Below, piece by piece: positions 36,990 through 45,713 of a stretch of DNA of 64,000 nt (position 1 is the stretch's first letter; each line of letters begins with the position of its first letter). The notes beneath the pieces were generated by a model. It was not told the DNA's origin. It saw only the letters and a list, made by a program, of their open reading frames with translations, and made no database searches. The stretch covers positions 1-64,000 of the forward strand of contig JAGVAP010000061.1 in NCBI GenBank assembly GCA_020060215.1, read 5' to 3'. Both the position numbers and the translations under genes were made by a program. This stretch comes from Deltaproteobacteria bacterium. GTDB taxonomy: Bacteria; Desulfobacterota; DSM-4660; Desulfatiglandales; HGW-15.

Positions 36990-37970
36990 ATGAAGATTCG
37001 TAACAATCGCGCTCAATTGAAGGTCGGGGTGATCGGGGTCGGTCACCTGGGGGAGTACCATGTCCAGAAGTACAGGGCCTTGCCGTCGGTGAGCCTGGTG
37101 GGGATCGCGGACACCAATCGCTCGCGGGCCAAGGAGATTGCGGAAAGGTATCAGACCCAGGCCTTCGCCGGCCACATGGACCTGCTGCCGCACGTGGAAG
37201 CGGTGAGTCTCGCGGTCCCGACCGAGATGCACTTCGAGGTGGCCAAGGATGTCCTCTCCTCGGGGGTTCACCTGCTGGTGGAAAAACCGATCACCTACCA
37301 GCTCAAACCGGCGGACACCCTCATCCGGATGGCGGAGAAGAGGGATCTCGTTCTCCAGGTGGGGCTGGTCGAGAGGTTCAATCCTGCCGTGGTAAGGATG
37401 GAGGGCATGCTGAATCAGCCGCTCTTCCTGGAGTCCCACCGGATGAATGTCTTCACCCCCCGGGGTACGGATGTGGACGTCGTGCTCGACCTCATGATCC
37501 ACGATCTCGATATCATCCTCCATGTCGTGGATTCGGAGGTGAAGAAGATCCACGGGGTGGGCATGTCCGTGATCACCCCCAAGACGGACATCGCCAATGC
37601 AAGGCTCATCTTCGAGAACGGGACCGTGGGCAACCTGACGGCCAGCCGGGTCGCCGACAAGAACTTGCGAAAGATCAGAATCTTCCAACCGGACTGTTAC
37701 CTTCACGTAAACTGTCTCAAGCGGGAACTGACCGTGACGAGGCTGGACGGCAAGAGGGGTCCGAGTCGGCTGCCTCAGGTCATCTCGGACAAGATCGAGT
37801 TCCCGGGGAGCGATCCCCTCGCGGATCAGATCGCCTCGTTTGTCCGAGCGGTCCTCAACAAGTCGAAACCTGTGGTATCCGGGCAGGATGGAAGACGGGC
37901 ACTCAAATTCGCCCTGGCGATCATCGACCAGATCGAGAACGGCTGCAGGCGGTTCCAATCCCCTGCATGA
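36990..37970 (+). CDS. Gfo/Idh/MocA-family oxidoreductase in the lpx cluster
   Basis: A 326-residue NAD(P)-dependent sugar dehydrogenase-like protein. The Rossmann motif VGVIGVGHLGEYH opens the protein; the family EKP motif (LLVEKPITY) and the catalytic-region IHDLDIILHVV are present. Between lpxI and lpxB, a Gfo/Idh protein could be a UDP-GlcNAc 3-dehydrogenase (GnnA-like), but no GnnB aminotransferase is adjacent, so that role is inference. The start at 36990 gives a normal length; the ORF extends upstream to 36909 without conserved sequence. Its 3' end overlaps lpxB. Confidence 0.85.
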   Translation: MKIRNNRAQLKVGVIGVGHLGEYHVQKYRALPSVSLVGIADTNRSRAKEIAERYQTQAFAGHMDLLPHVEAVSLAVPTEMHFEVAKDVLSSGVHLLVEKPITYQLKPADTLIRMAEKRDLVLQVGLVERFNPAVVRMEGMLNQPLFLESHRMNVFTPRGTDVDVVLDLMIHDLDIILHVVDSEVKKIHGVGMSVITPKTDIANARLIFENGTVGNLTASRVADKNLRKIRIFQPDCYLHVNCLKRELTVTRLDGKRGPSRLPQVISDKIEFPGSDPLADQIASFVRAVLNKSKPVVSGQDGRRALKFALAIIDQIENGCRRFQSPA

Positions 37971-39141
37971 TCCGGCAGACACCTTTCTGATCGTCATCGT
38001 GGCCGGGGAGGCATCCGGGGATCTGCACGGCGCGAACCTGGTCCGGGCGATCCGGAAGCTGGCGCCGACGGCCCGGTTCTGCGGGATCGGTGGAAAGAGG
38101 ATGGAGGATGCGGGAGTGAGCATCCTCTTCCCGTCCTCCGAGATGGCCGTCGTAGGGCTGACCGAGGTCTTTTCCCGACTCTTCTTGATCCGGCGGGTCT
38201 ACCTGCAGTTGAAGAACATCCTTCGCGCGCAAAGACCCGACCTGCTGATCCTCATCGACTACCCGGATTTCAACCTCCTTCTCGCACGGGCGGCGAAGAG
38301 ATTCCGTGTCCCGGTCCTCTACTATATCGGCCCGCAGGTCTGGGCGTGGCGGCCGGGGAGGGTGAAGAAGCTCGCGAAGCGGGTCGATCGGATGGCGGTG
38401 ATCCTGCCCTTTGAGCGGCAGTTCTACGGGGAAAGGGGCATGGCCGTCGATTACGTCGGGCATCCCCTGATGGACATCGTGCCGGAGCGGGTGAGCCGGG
38501 AAGAGATCCTCAGGGGGTTCGGGATCTCCGAAAGGGGTCCTGTCATCGGCCTCCTTCCGGGGAGCAGGAAGGAGGAGGTGACCAGACTCCTGCCTCTGAT
38601 GGTCGAAGCGGCCGAGGTCCTCTCGAGGGATCATCCTCGCCTGGCATGCCTCTTGCCCCTGGCGCCCACCATCTCCGCCGAACTGGTCCACGCCCTGATC
38701 AGGGGCTCCCCGCTTCCCATCCGGATCGATGACGACATCTACCGGGTGCTGGCAGGGAGCGATCTGGTCCTGGTAGCCTCAGGGACGGCGACCCTCGAGG
38801 CCGCCATCATGCAGACGCCCATGATCGTCGTGTACCGGGTATCCCCGCTCTCCTTCCGGCTCGGGAAGTGGGTGGTCAAGGTCCCCTACATCAGCCTGGT
38901 CAACCTGATCGCGGGCCGGGGGATCGTGCCCGAGTTGATCCAGGAAGGGGCCTCGCCCGCAAGAATTGCGCAGGAGGCGGAGTCCATCCTGGGCTCTGGC
39001 GAGAGAAGAGAAATTATGCTACAGAGGCTGAAGAAAGTGAGGGAGGCTCTCGGGGGAAGATCCGCGTCCGAGAAGACCGCGAGAATTGCGGTGGAGATGA
39101 TAGAGACAAAGGGCGTCTGTCGCCCGCTTCCGCCTTCGTGA
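37888..39141 (+). CDS. lpxB: Lipid-A-disaccharide synthase LpxB
   Basis: Glycosyltransferase joining lipid X and UDP-2,3-diacyl-GlcN. Conserved parts are IVIVAGEASGDLHGA, FCGIGGKRM, LIDYPDFNLLLAR, YYIGPQVWAWRPGR, GLLPGSRKEEV and VASGTATLEAA. The start is unclear: the conserved region begins at about 37978, but the nearest ATG in frame is 37888 (adding about 30 poorly conserved residues and overlapping the previous gene by 83 bases). A non-standard start such as CTG 37963, or a later GTG at about 37996, are other options. Otherwise about 390-417 residues, normal for LpxB. Confidence 0.92.
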   Translation: MEDGHSNSPWRSSTRSRTAAGGSNPLHDPADTFLIVIVAGEASGDLHGANLVRAIRKLAPTARFCGIGGKRMEDAGVSILFPSSEMAVVGLTEVFSRLFLIRRVYLQLKNILRAQRPDLLILIDYPDFNLLLARAAKRFRVPVLYYIGPQVWAWRPGRVKKLAKRVDRMAVILPFERQFYGERGMAVDYVGHPLMDIVPERVSREEILRGFGISERGPVIGLLPGSRKEEVTRLLPLMVEAAEVLSRDHPRLACLLPLAPTISAELVHALIRGSPLPIRIDDDIYRVLAGSDLVLVASGTATLEAAIMQTPMIVVYRVSPLSFRLGKWVVKVPYISLVNLIAGRGIVPELIQEGASPARIAQEAESILGSGERREIMLQRLKKVREALGGRSASEKTARIAVEMIETKGVCRPLPPS

Positions 39142-39192
39142 CCGCAGCGCCGCTTCGGCGCGACGGCGGTCGCTAGAGAACGCAGAGGTTCC

Positions 39193-40560
39193 ATGGCCAA
39201 GACCATTCTGGTCGTCGATGACGAAGAGAGCATCCTTCAGTCCCTCGAGGGGATCCTGACCGACGAGGGGTTCGAGGTCATCCTCGCGGGGAGCGGCGTT
39301 GCGGCCCTGCAGAAGATGGACGGGCTCCCGGACCTGATCCTGCTCGATATTTGGATGCCCGACATGGACGGCAACGAGACCCTGGTGAAGATCAAGGAGA
39401 TCCACCCCAGGGCACAGGTTATCATGATGTCCGGCCATGCGACCATAGAGACGGCGGTGAAGGCGACGAAGCTGGGGGCCTACGACTTCATCGAAAAGCC
39501 CCTTTCCCTCGAAAAAGTGCTCCTTTCCGTGCAGAATGCCCTCGATCACCGCAGGCTGGAAGAAGAGATCCATCTCCTCAAGGAAAAGGAAAAGAAGAAG
39601 TACCGGATCACGGGAGACAGCGACGCCATCCGGCAACTCAAGGAGCAGATCAGGATTGTGGCCCCCACCAACGCCTGGGTGCTGATCTCGGGGGAAAACG
39701 GCACGGGAAAGGAGCTGGTGGCCCATACCATACACCGCCTGTCCAGGCGCAGCCAGAAACCCTTTGTGGAGGTGAATTGCGCCGCCATCCCCGAAGAGTT
39801 GATCGAGAGCGAACTCTTCGGTCACGAAAAGGGCGCGTTCACGGGCGCCAGCGCCACCAAGAAGGGAAAGTTCGACCAGGCGCACGAGGGGAGCCTCTTC
39901 CTGGACGAGATCGGGGACATGAGCCTGAAGGCCCAGTCCAAGACCCTCCGGATCCTCCAGGAGCAGAAGTTCGAGAGGGTCGGCGGATCCAGGACCATCC
40001 AGGTGGATGTGCGGGTGATTGCGGCCACGAACAAGGACCTGGAAAGCGAGATCGAGAAAGGGAGATTCAGGGACGACCTCTATTTCCGGCTGAACGTGAT
40101 CCCCATCCGGGTTCCCCCGCTGCGCGACCGGGTGGAGGATATTCCAAGCCTCGTCAAAGAGTTCCTGACGGAGTTCTCGCTCCAGATGAACCTGGATTCG
40201 AAGGAATTCAGCAGCGAGTCGCTCGCGCTCCTGAAGCGTTATCACTGGCCGGGGAATGTAAGGGAGCTGAGAAACCTGGTGGAGAGGCTGCTCATCATGA
40301 CGCCCGGACCGGTCATCGAGGCCAAGGACGTTCCGCCGCCCTTCAGTCAGCAGGCCAGGATGGATGAAGAGTACGCGTCGATCTTCATGCCTTCCTCCTA
40401 CAAGGAGGCGAAGGGGAACTTCGAAAGGGCGTTCCTTGCCAGGAAGCTGCGGGAGTTCCACGGCAACATCACGCAAACGGCCGATGCCATCGGGATCGAA
40501 AGGAGCAATCTCCACAAAAAGATCAAGGCATACGGGCTGGAACCGCCTCGATCCCAGTAG
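39193..40560 (+). CDS. NtrX-like sigma-54-dependent response regulator
   Basis: A 455-residue three-domain activator. The receiver (residues 1-120) has phospho-acceptor Asp52 in LLDIWMPDMDG and a KP pair at FIEKPLS. The AAA+ domain has Walker A GENGTGKE, the sigma-54 contact loop GAFTGA and Walker B SLFLDEIGD. The C-terminal Fis-type helix-turn-helix reads ITQTADAIGIERSNLHKKIKAYGLE. GENGTGKE and DIWMP are typical of the NtrX branch. No partner kinase is adjacent. It may act on the sigma-54 promoters seen at 57419 and 62976, but that is only proximity. It converges with engB and overlaps it by 38 bases. Confidence 0.9.
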   Translation: MAKTILVVDDEESILQSLEGILTDEGFEVILAGSGVAALQKMDGLPDLILLDIWMPDMDGNETLVKIKEIHPRAQVIMMSGHATIETAVKATKLGAYDFIEKPLSLEKVLLSVQNALDHRRLEEEIHLLKEKEKKKYRITGDSDAIRQLKEQIRIVAPTNAWVLISGENGTGKELVAHTIHRLSRRSQKPFVEVNCAAIPEELIESELFGHEKGAFTGASATKKGKFDQAHEGSLFLDEIGDMSLKAQSKTLRILQEQKFERVGGSRTIQVDVRVIAATNKDLESEIEKGRFRDDLYFRLNVIPIRVPPLRDRVEDIPSLVKEFLTEFSLQMNLDSKEFSSESLALLKRYHWPGNVRELRNLVERLLIMTPGPVIEAKDVPPPFSQQARMDEEYASIFMPSSYKEAKGNFERAFLARKLREFHGNITQTADAIGIERSNLHKKIKAYGLEPPRSQ

Positions 40561-41125
40561 CCTGCCGGATCCTCCCCCATATCTCCTCCCGGCCTACCCT
40601 CGATTTCGCCGAAAAGACCACCGGCGCCATGGGGGCGACCTCCTCCAGCTGGGCTCGGATCCGCTTGACCCGCTGCAACCCCTGCTGGCGGGAGAGCTTG
40701 TCCGACTTCGTGAGGACGAGGATCGGCTCCTTTCGATAGGTCCGCAGCCACCGCAGGAGGTCCAGGTCGCCGCGAGCGGGTTCCCTTCGGATGTCGAGGA
40801 TGACCACCACGGAGGCCAGGTTCGGCCTGTTCCGAAGATACGCCTCGACCATCTCCCCCCAGGACTTCCTCTCCTCGAGAGAGACCTTTGCATATCCATA
40901 GCCGGGGAGATCCACGAAATAGAGCCGCCCTCCCACGTCGAAGAAGTTGAGTGCGCGTGTCCTGCCGGGCGTGCTCCCGGTCCTCGCGACCTTTCTCCGG
41001 TTGAGGAGGACGTTGATGAGCGTGGATTTCCCCACATTGGAGCGGCCCGCGAAGGCGATCTCGGGCTTGTCCGCAGGGGGATAGTGGCTCTCCCGAAAAG
41101 CGCTCTTGATAAAGGTCACTTCCAT
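40523..41125 (-). CDS. engB: Ribosome biogenesis GTPase EngB/YsxC
   Basis: A 200-residue small GTPase needed for large-subunit assembly. Motifs: the opening ESHYPPADKPEIAFAGRSNVGKSTLIN region with G1 GRSNVGKST, G2/G3 GRTRALNFF and DLPGYGYA, and G4 TKSDK; the SAKS G5 is near residue 170. The 3' end overlaps the end of the NtrX-like gene on the other strand by 38 bases. The ATG at 41125 is followed upstream by a repeat-bearing spacer. Confidence 0.94.
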   Translation of the reverse strand: MEVTFIKSAFRESHYPPADKPEIAFAGRSNVGKSTLINVLLNRRKVARTGSTPGRTRALNFFDVGGRLYFVDLPGYGYAKVSLEERKSWGEMVEAYLRNRPNLASVVVILDIRREPARGDLDLLRWLRTYRKEPILVLTKSDKLSRQQGLQRVKRIRAQLEEVAPMAPVVFSAKSRVGREEIWGRIRQATGIEAVPARMP

Positions 41126-41336
41126 CGTTCAACATCCTCGCCATGAAGTCTTCATGGTGCCTACTCGCTCCAAAGATAAATTTACCCCTGCTCCTGAAAA
41201 TCGGCCAACCCGGGAATGCCAAGAATACAAGGGTAAAGTCCCTGGTGACCCCAGCCTTCACTTCGGCCCTGGACATTGGACATTCTGATCTGGACATTCC
41301 CCTGGTGTCTTCGTGTCTTCGTGGCGGAATGGGGTT
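41126..41336. repeat. Intergenic spacer with dispersed repeats
   Basis: Contains the sequence tggacattggacattctgatctggacattc (split between 41272 and 41301) and then ggtgtcttcgtgtcttcgtggcgga at about 41309-41333, copy 2 of a repeat also found at 23142-23168 and 46479-46508. No gene is supported. Confidence 0.55.
41309..41336 (+). repeat. Dispersed intergenic repeat (cgtgtcttcgtggcgg family), copy 2
   Basis: Contains cgtgtcttcgtggcgg at its centre; the two other copies are at 23142-23168 (- strand) and 46479-46508 (+ strand). All three lie in spacers upstream or downstream of genes, not in coding sequence. Confidence 0.6.
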
Positions 41337-42509
41337 CTAACGGTTTTTCAGGTAGGCCTCTATCCTGTTCAGCCCTTCGTGGATGCGGTCGATCGAGTTG
41401 GCATAGGAAAACCGGAGGAACCCTTCCGCGTTCCCGCCGAAATCGATCCCGGGGGTGACGCCTACACCGGCATTCTCGAGCATCTCAAATGCGAGCTTGT
41501 ACGAATCCATGGAGAGGTGCTTGGCATTGACCAGGACGTAGAAGGCCCCTGCAGGTTCGACGGGCAGGCCGAAGCCGAGCTCTTTCAACCTGCGGATCAT
41601 GATCTTCCTGCGTTCGTTGTAGGTCGCACGCATCCTTTCCACGTCGGGCCCCGCCTTGGTCAGCGCGGCCACCCCCGCCCACTGGCTCACGCTTCCGGCG
41701 GAGATGTAGAAGTTCTGCTGGATCTTCTGGATGGGGCGCACGAATTCCTTCGGCGCAACGATGTAGCCGAGCCGCCATCCGGTCATGGCATAGGCCTTGG
41801 AAAAACCGTTCAGGACAAAGACCTTATCCGTGAACTCCAGCAGGGTGTGTTCTCGTTCCCCATAGACCAGGCCGTGATAGACCTCGTCCGAGACGATGTA
41901 GGTCCCCATCTCTCCGATCTCCTTCATCCTCTCCGGAGGGAGGAGATTCCCGGTCGGGTTGGCGGGGGAGTTGACGAGAATGGCGCGGGTCCTGGCCCCG
42001 ATCTTCTTCCGGATGTCCTCGGGCCTGAGCTGAAACCCGTCCTCTTCGTGCCCTTTGACGGGGACCGGCACTGCCCCGAGGAATCGGGCGAAGTTCGGAT
42101 AACAGGGATAATGCGGGTCGGAAAGGATGATCTCGTCCCCCGGTTCGAGGAGGGCGGAAAAGAGCATGAAGAGCGCGGGCGACGTCCCGGATGTGACGAT
42201 CACCTGGTCGGGGGTGATGGTGACGCCGTACTTCGTGAGGTAATGGCTGCAGATCGCCTCCCTCAGTTCGGGGATGCCGAGGCTGTGGGTGTAGTGGGTG
42301 TGGCCCTTCCGGATGGCCTCCACCGCGGCCTCGCAGATGCAATCGGGCGTGGGAAAATCAGGCTCCCCGATCTGGAGGTGGACGATGTCCCGCCCGGCCT
42401 TCTCCAGTTCGTGGGCCCTTTCCAGGACATCCATCACGATGAAGGGGGGGATGTCTCGGGACCTCAGGGTGGGTCCCGCCTTGCATCGGCTCTCTTCAAG
42501 GTACGGCAT
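41337..42509 (-). CDS. Pyridoxal-phosphate aminotransferase, class I/II
   Basis: About 390 residues of the aspartate/aromatic aminotransferase fold-type I. Conserved parts are HLQIGEPDFPTP, HYTHSLGIPELREAI, the NSPANPTG motif, and the PLP-binding Lys in FSKAYAMTGWRLGY; the C-terminal FLRFSYANS has the substrate-binding Arg. The amino acid used is not clear; aspartate or aromatic amino acids are usual for this group. I prefer ATG 42509 on length; an in-frame TTG at 42554 would overlap the upstream TPR gene. It is last in a run hisI - hisG - TPR - aminotransferase. Confidence 0.88.
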   Translation of the reverse strand: MPYLEESRCKAGPTLRSRDIPPFIVMDVLERAHELEKAGRDIVHLQIGEPDFPTPDCICEAAVEAIRKGHTHYTHSLGIPELREAICSHYLTKYGVTITPDQVIVTSGTSPALFMLFSALLEPGDEIILSDPHYPCYPNFARFLGAVPVPVKGHEEDGFQLRPEDIRKKIGARTRAILVNSPANPTGNLLPPERMKEIGEMGTYIVSDEVYHGLVYGEREHTLLEFTDKVFVLNGFSKAYAMTGWRLGYIVAPKEFVRPIQKIQQNFYISAGSVSQWAGVAALTKAGPDVERMRATYNERRKIMIRRLKELGFGLPVEPAGAFYVLVNAKHLSMDSYKLAFEMLENAGVGVTPGIDFGGNAEGFLRFSYANSIDRIHEGLNRIEAYLKNR

Positions 42510-42528
42510 CCTGTCGGCAGGTCCGTGG

Positions 42529-43293
42529 CTATCCGCGTCTTTCACTCGCTTCAAGGAGCCTCTTCGCCTCCATCTTGAACTGTCCGGCCTTATCCACGTT
42601 AATGGCCTGGAGGATCAGTTGCCGCGCCTCTTCGCGGCGGTTAAACCGGAGGAACACATTGGCCAGCTGCAGGTACGGCAGCGGACGCTGAGGGTCGAAC
42701 TGGATGGACGACTTGTAGGCATCGATCGCCTCCTGCCACTGCCGCAATCCCTCATGGGCGATTCCCATGTTCAGATAGGCGTCGCCGTACTCGGGAAAGA
42801 CCTCGACGGCCTTTGCGCAAGCCTGCAGGGCCTTCTCATGCTGCCCCAGGAACAGGTAGGAGGCGCCGAGGTTGTTGTAGGCCAGGAAACGGGAGGGATA
42901 GATGAGGTCGGCGGCAGCCCTGGCAAAGAGATCGACGGCCATGGCGTGCTTGCCTTCCGATGCATACACGATTCCGAGGTTGTTCATCGCATCCGAGAAA
43001 CCGGGTTTGATCTGCAGGGCCTTCCTGAAATGGGCCGCCGCCCTGTCCTGCTGCTCGAACCGGGCATAGGCGAGACCGATGGCATTCTGCAGCTCCTCGT
43101 TCTCCGGGTCGGCGGCCTCCGCTTCGAGGAGCGTCTTCAGCGCCGCCTGCCGGTTTCCATCGGCAAGGAGCGTCATTCCGAGCTTCAGCTTTGCCTCGGT
43201 CTGGGCCTTGGTGACGGCCTGGTCCTGCACACAACCCGGCATGGGCGCAAAGACCAGGAGACAGAGCAGGAGGGCAGGGAGCGTTCTCTTCAT
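42529..43293 (-). CDS. TPR-repeat lipoprotein, PilF/PilW-like
   Basis: A 254-residue exported protein. The N-terminus (KRTLPALLLCLLVFAPMPGC) is a lipoprotein-type signal with Cys at the cleavage site, though the residues before the Cys are not a perfect lipobox. About five to six TPR units follow (e.g. AIGLAYARFEQQDRAAAHF, NNLGIVYASEGKHAMAVDL, YLNMGIAHEGLRQWQEAID). Similar proteins stabilise type IV pilus secretins, but no pilus gene is nearby, so the function is open. The start overlaps the hisG stop by one base. Confidence 0.8.
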   Translation of the reverse strand: MKRTLPALLLCLLVFAPMPGCVQDQAVTKAQTEAKLKLGMTLLADGNRQAALKTLLEAEAADPENEELQNAIGLAYARFEQQDRAAAHFRKALQIKPGFSDAMNNLGIVYASEGKHAMAVDLFARAAADLIYPSRFLAYNNLGASYLFLGQHEKALQACAKAVEVFPEYGDAYLNMGIAHEGLRQWQEAIDAYKSSIQFDPQRPLPYLQLANVFLRFNRREEARQLILQAINVDKAGQFKMEAKRLLEASERRG

Positions 43294-44165
43294 CAGATCA
43301 CCTTGTTCAGGGGGTACTCGATGATCCCCTCGGCACCGGCCTTCATCAGCCTGGGGATGAGGTCTCTCACCACCTTGGACTCCACGATCGTCTCCACGGA
43401 GAACCATTTCGTGTTGTAGAGGCCGGCGACCGTCGGGGCGTTCAGGCTGGGGAGAATACGGACCACGGTTTCCAGCTGCGGCTCCGGGACGTTCATCTTC
43501 AGCCCCACCAGCTTTTCCGCCCTGAGGGCCCCCTTCAGGAGCATGATGATCTGGCCGATCTTGTCGCGCTTCCACGGGTCGCGGTACGAGTCCTTGTTCG
43601 CGATGAGCCGGGTGTTGGAGGTCATCAGCTCATGGATGATCTTGAGCCCGTGGGCCCGGATGGTGCTGCCGGTTTCGGTCACCTCCACGATCGCATCCGC
43701 AAGGCCGGAGATGATCTTGCCCTCGGTCGCTCCCCAGGAGAACTCCACCTGGACATCGATCCCCTTTTCCCTGAAGTACTTCGTGGTGAAATTCACCAGC
43801 TCCGTGGCGACCTTCTTCCCCTGGAGGTCTTCGATCTTCCTGATGTCCGAGTCTGCGGCCACGGCCAGGACCCAGCGCGCCGGGTTGGTGCTCACCTTGG
43901 AATAGACCAGGTCGTCGACCGTGACCACGTCGGATTCGTTCTCCTCGATCCAATCCTTTCCCGTGAGCCCCGCATCGATGGTCCCGTTCTCCACATACCG
44001 GGACATCTCCTGGGCCCTGCACAGCGTGAACTCGAGGGTCTCATCGTCGACATCGGGGAAGTAGCTCCTGCCGTCGATGCTGATCTTCCAGCCCGACTTC
44101 TCGAAGAGCGTGACGGTCGCCTTTTCGAGGCTCCCCTTGGGTATGCCGAACTTCAGCTTGTTCAT
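43293..44165 (-). CDS. hisG: ATP phosphoribosyltransferase, long form
   Basis: A 290-residue HisG of the long type, catalysing the first step of histidine synthesis from ATP and PRPP. Conserved parts are [23 protein letters not shown], the PRPP-binding segment [21 protein letters not shown] and the C-terminal regulatory domain (from about residue 215, [16 protein letters not shown]). The long form does not need HisZ. It overlaps hisI by four bases and the TPR gene by one base, so the three are translationally linked. The stop and start overlap at 43293. Confidence 0.95.
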   Translation of the reverse strand: MNKLKFGIPKGSLEKATVTLFEKSGWKISIDGRSYFPDVDDETLEFTLCRAQEMSRYVENGTIDAGLTGKDWIEENESDVVTVDDLVYSKVSTNPARWVLAVAADSDIRKIEDLQGKKVATELVNFTTKYFREKGIDVQVEFSWGATEGKIISGLADAIVEVTETGSTIRAHGLKIIHELMTSNTRLIANKDSYRDPWKRDKIGQIIMLLKGALRAEKLVGLKMNVPEPQLETVVRILPSLNAPTVAGLYNTKWFSVETIVESKVVRDLIPRLMKAGAEGIIEYPLNKVI

Positions 44166-44539
44166 TTCCGATACACCTTCTCCGGATCGAATATCTTTTC
44201 GCCGACCACCGTGACACTGCCGTCCGGGCCGATCTGGTTATGGAAGCAGCTCTCGTACCCCGTGTGGCAGGCCGCGCCGCCCACCTGCTCCACCTTGTAA
44301 AGGATGGTATCCCTGTCGCAGTCCAACCGGATCTCCATGACCTTCTGCACGTGGCCCGAGGTCCCGCCCTTGTGCCAGAGCTCGTTCCGCGAGCGGCTCC
44401 AGTAATGGGCCTCGCCGGTCTCCAGCGTTTTGTCCCAAGCGAGCCGGTTGACGTAGGCCAGCATCAGGACCTTCCCGTTGCGGTGATCCTGGACGACCGC
44501 GGGCAGGAGCCCGTTTCCTTTTTCGAAATCAGGAAGCAT
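44162..44539 (-). CDS. hisI: Phosphoribosyl-AMP cyclohydrolase
   Basis: A 125-residue HisI, third step of histidine synthesis. Motifs [30 protein letters not shown] and [11 protein letters not shown] are typical. The metal-binding residues fall in [13 protein letters not shown] and the Cys-His motif in [10 protein letters not shown]. It lacks a fused HisE domain, which must be elsewhere. It overlaps hisG by four bases. The upstream gap of about 130 bases to rlmN probably holds the promoter. Confidence 0.95.
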   Translation of the reverse strand: MLPDFEKGNGLLPAVVQDHRNGKVLMLAYVNRLAWDKTLETGEAHYWSRSRNELWHKGGTSGHVQKVMEIRLDCDRDTILYKVEQVGGAACHTGYESCFHNQIGPDGSVTVVGEKIFDPEKVYRK

Positions 44540-44669
44540 CGTACGACCCTTTCAAGTGAGCCCATAAGATAACATATGGGAAGGTTAGCGCAAGCGGAAA
44601 TCCGGACCAAGATGTTCTCTCGTCCCTCGTCCCAGGGAACCGCAGGTGAACGGTCGTCCAAGCGGAGCG

Positions 44670-45713
44670 TCAGCGAAGCGGTCGTTCGAGCGCGCTCTTC
44701 TTCCCGGCCAGCTGCCCGCAGGCGGCGCTGATGTCCCGGCCTTTGCTCTTGCGGATGATGGCGGTGAATCGGCGATCGATGAGGATCTCCTGGAAGCCCT
44801 GCACCCTCTCGTCGGTCGGGGGCGACAGGTCGAGCCCCTCGTGGGGGTTGAGCGGGATCAGGTTGATCTTGGCCTTGATGCCCGAGAGCAGCTTCGCCAG
44901 CCTCACCGCATCCCGATCGCGATCGTTCACGTCCCGGATCAGGATGTACTCGAAGGTGATCCTCCTCCCGTGCGGGAGGGGAAACTCCCTGCATGCGGCC
45001 ATGAGGCTCTCGAGGGGATAGGTTCGGTTGATCGGCATCAGGAGATCCCGGGTCCTGTCGTCCGCCGCGTTCAGGGAAACGGCCAGGTTCACGGTCACCT
45101 CTTCGCCGAGCCTTCGGATCTGGGGGACCAGCCCGGAGGTGGAGAGGGTGACTTTGCGGTGGGAGAAATTCATGCCTTCCAGATCCACGATGTTCCGGAT
45201 CGCCCTGGTCACGGCATCGTAGTTGGCAAGGGGCTCGCCCATGCCCATGAGCACCAGGTTGGTCAACCGGTCCGGGTCGGCCATGGAGCGCCTGACCTGG
45301 ATGACCTGGTCCACGATTTCGGAAGGTGTGAGGTTGCGCTTGAGCCCCTGCTTGCCGGTGAGGCAGAAGCGGCATCCCATGGCGCACCCGGCCTGGCTCG
45401 AGATGCAGAGGGTGAAATGGCCCCGCTCCGGGATGAGCACCGACTCGATGAGGTTTCCGTCATGGAGCCTGAAGAGATGCTTCCGGGTGCCGTCCCTGGA
45501 TTCCTGGACCTCCGTTTCCTGCAGGACCTGCAGCAGGGCCCCGCGCTCCAGGTTCCGCCGGGCGTCCCGGGAGAGGTTGGTCATCTCCTGAAACGACGCC
45601 GCAAGCCCCTTGAAGATCCACTGTCTGATCTGGGCCGCCCGGTACGGCTTGAGGCCGATGGTCTCGACCCACTGCCTGGTCTCCTCCAGGCTCAGCCCCT
45701 TGATGTCAATCAT
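44670..45713 (-). CDS. rlmN: Dual-specificity 23S rRNA/tRNA m2A methyltransferase RlmN
   Basis: A 347-residue radical-SAM enzyme that methylates C2 of A2503 in 23S rRNA and A37 in some tRNAs. The radical-SAM Cys triad is C-x3-C-x2-C in SSQAGCAMGCRFCLTGKQG; the methyl-carrier Cys is in ISAACGQLAGK near the C-terminus, and GMGEPLANYD is the SAM-binding loop. The family N-terminal domain (GLKPYRAAQIRQWIFKG) is intact. It overlaps the upstream thymidylate-synthase-like gene by 8 bases. Confidence 0.95.
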   Translation of the reverse strand: MIDIKGLSLEETRQWVETIGLKPYRAAQIRQWIFKGLAASFQEMTNLSRDARRNLERGALLQVLQETEVQESRDGTRKHLFRLHDGNLIESVLIPERGHFTLCISSQAGCAMGCRFCLTGKQGLKRNLTPSEIVDQVIQVRRSMADPDRLTNLVLMGMGEPLANYDAVTRAIRNIVDLEGMNFSHRKVTLSTSGLVPQIRRLGEEVTVNLAVSLNAADDRTRDLLMPINRTYPLESLMAACREFPLPHGRRITFEYILIRDVNDRDRDAVRLAKLLSGIKAKINLIPLNPHEGLDLSPPTDERVQGFQEILIDRRFTAIIRKSKGRDISAACGQLAGKKSALERPLR

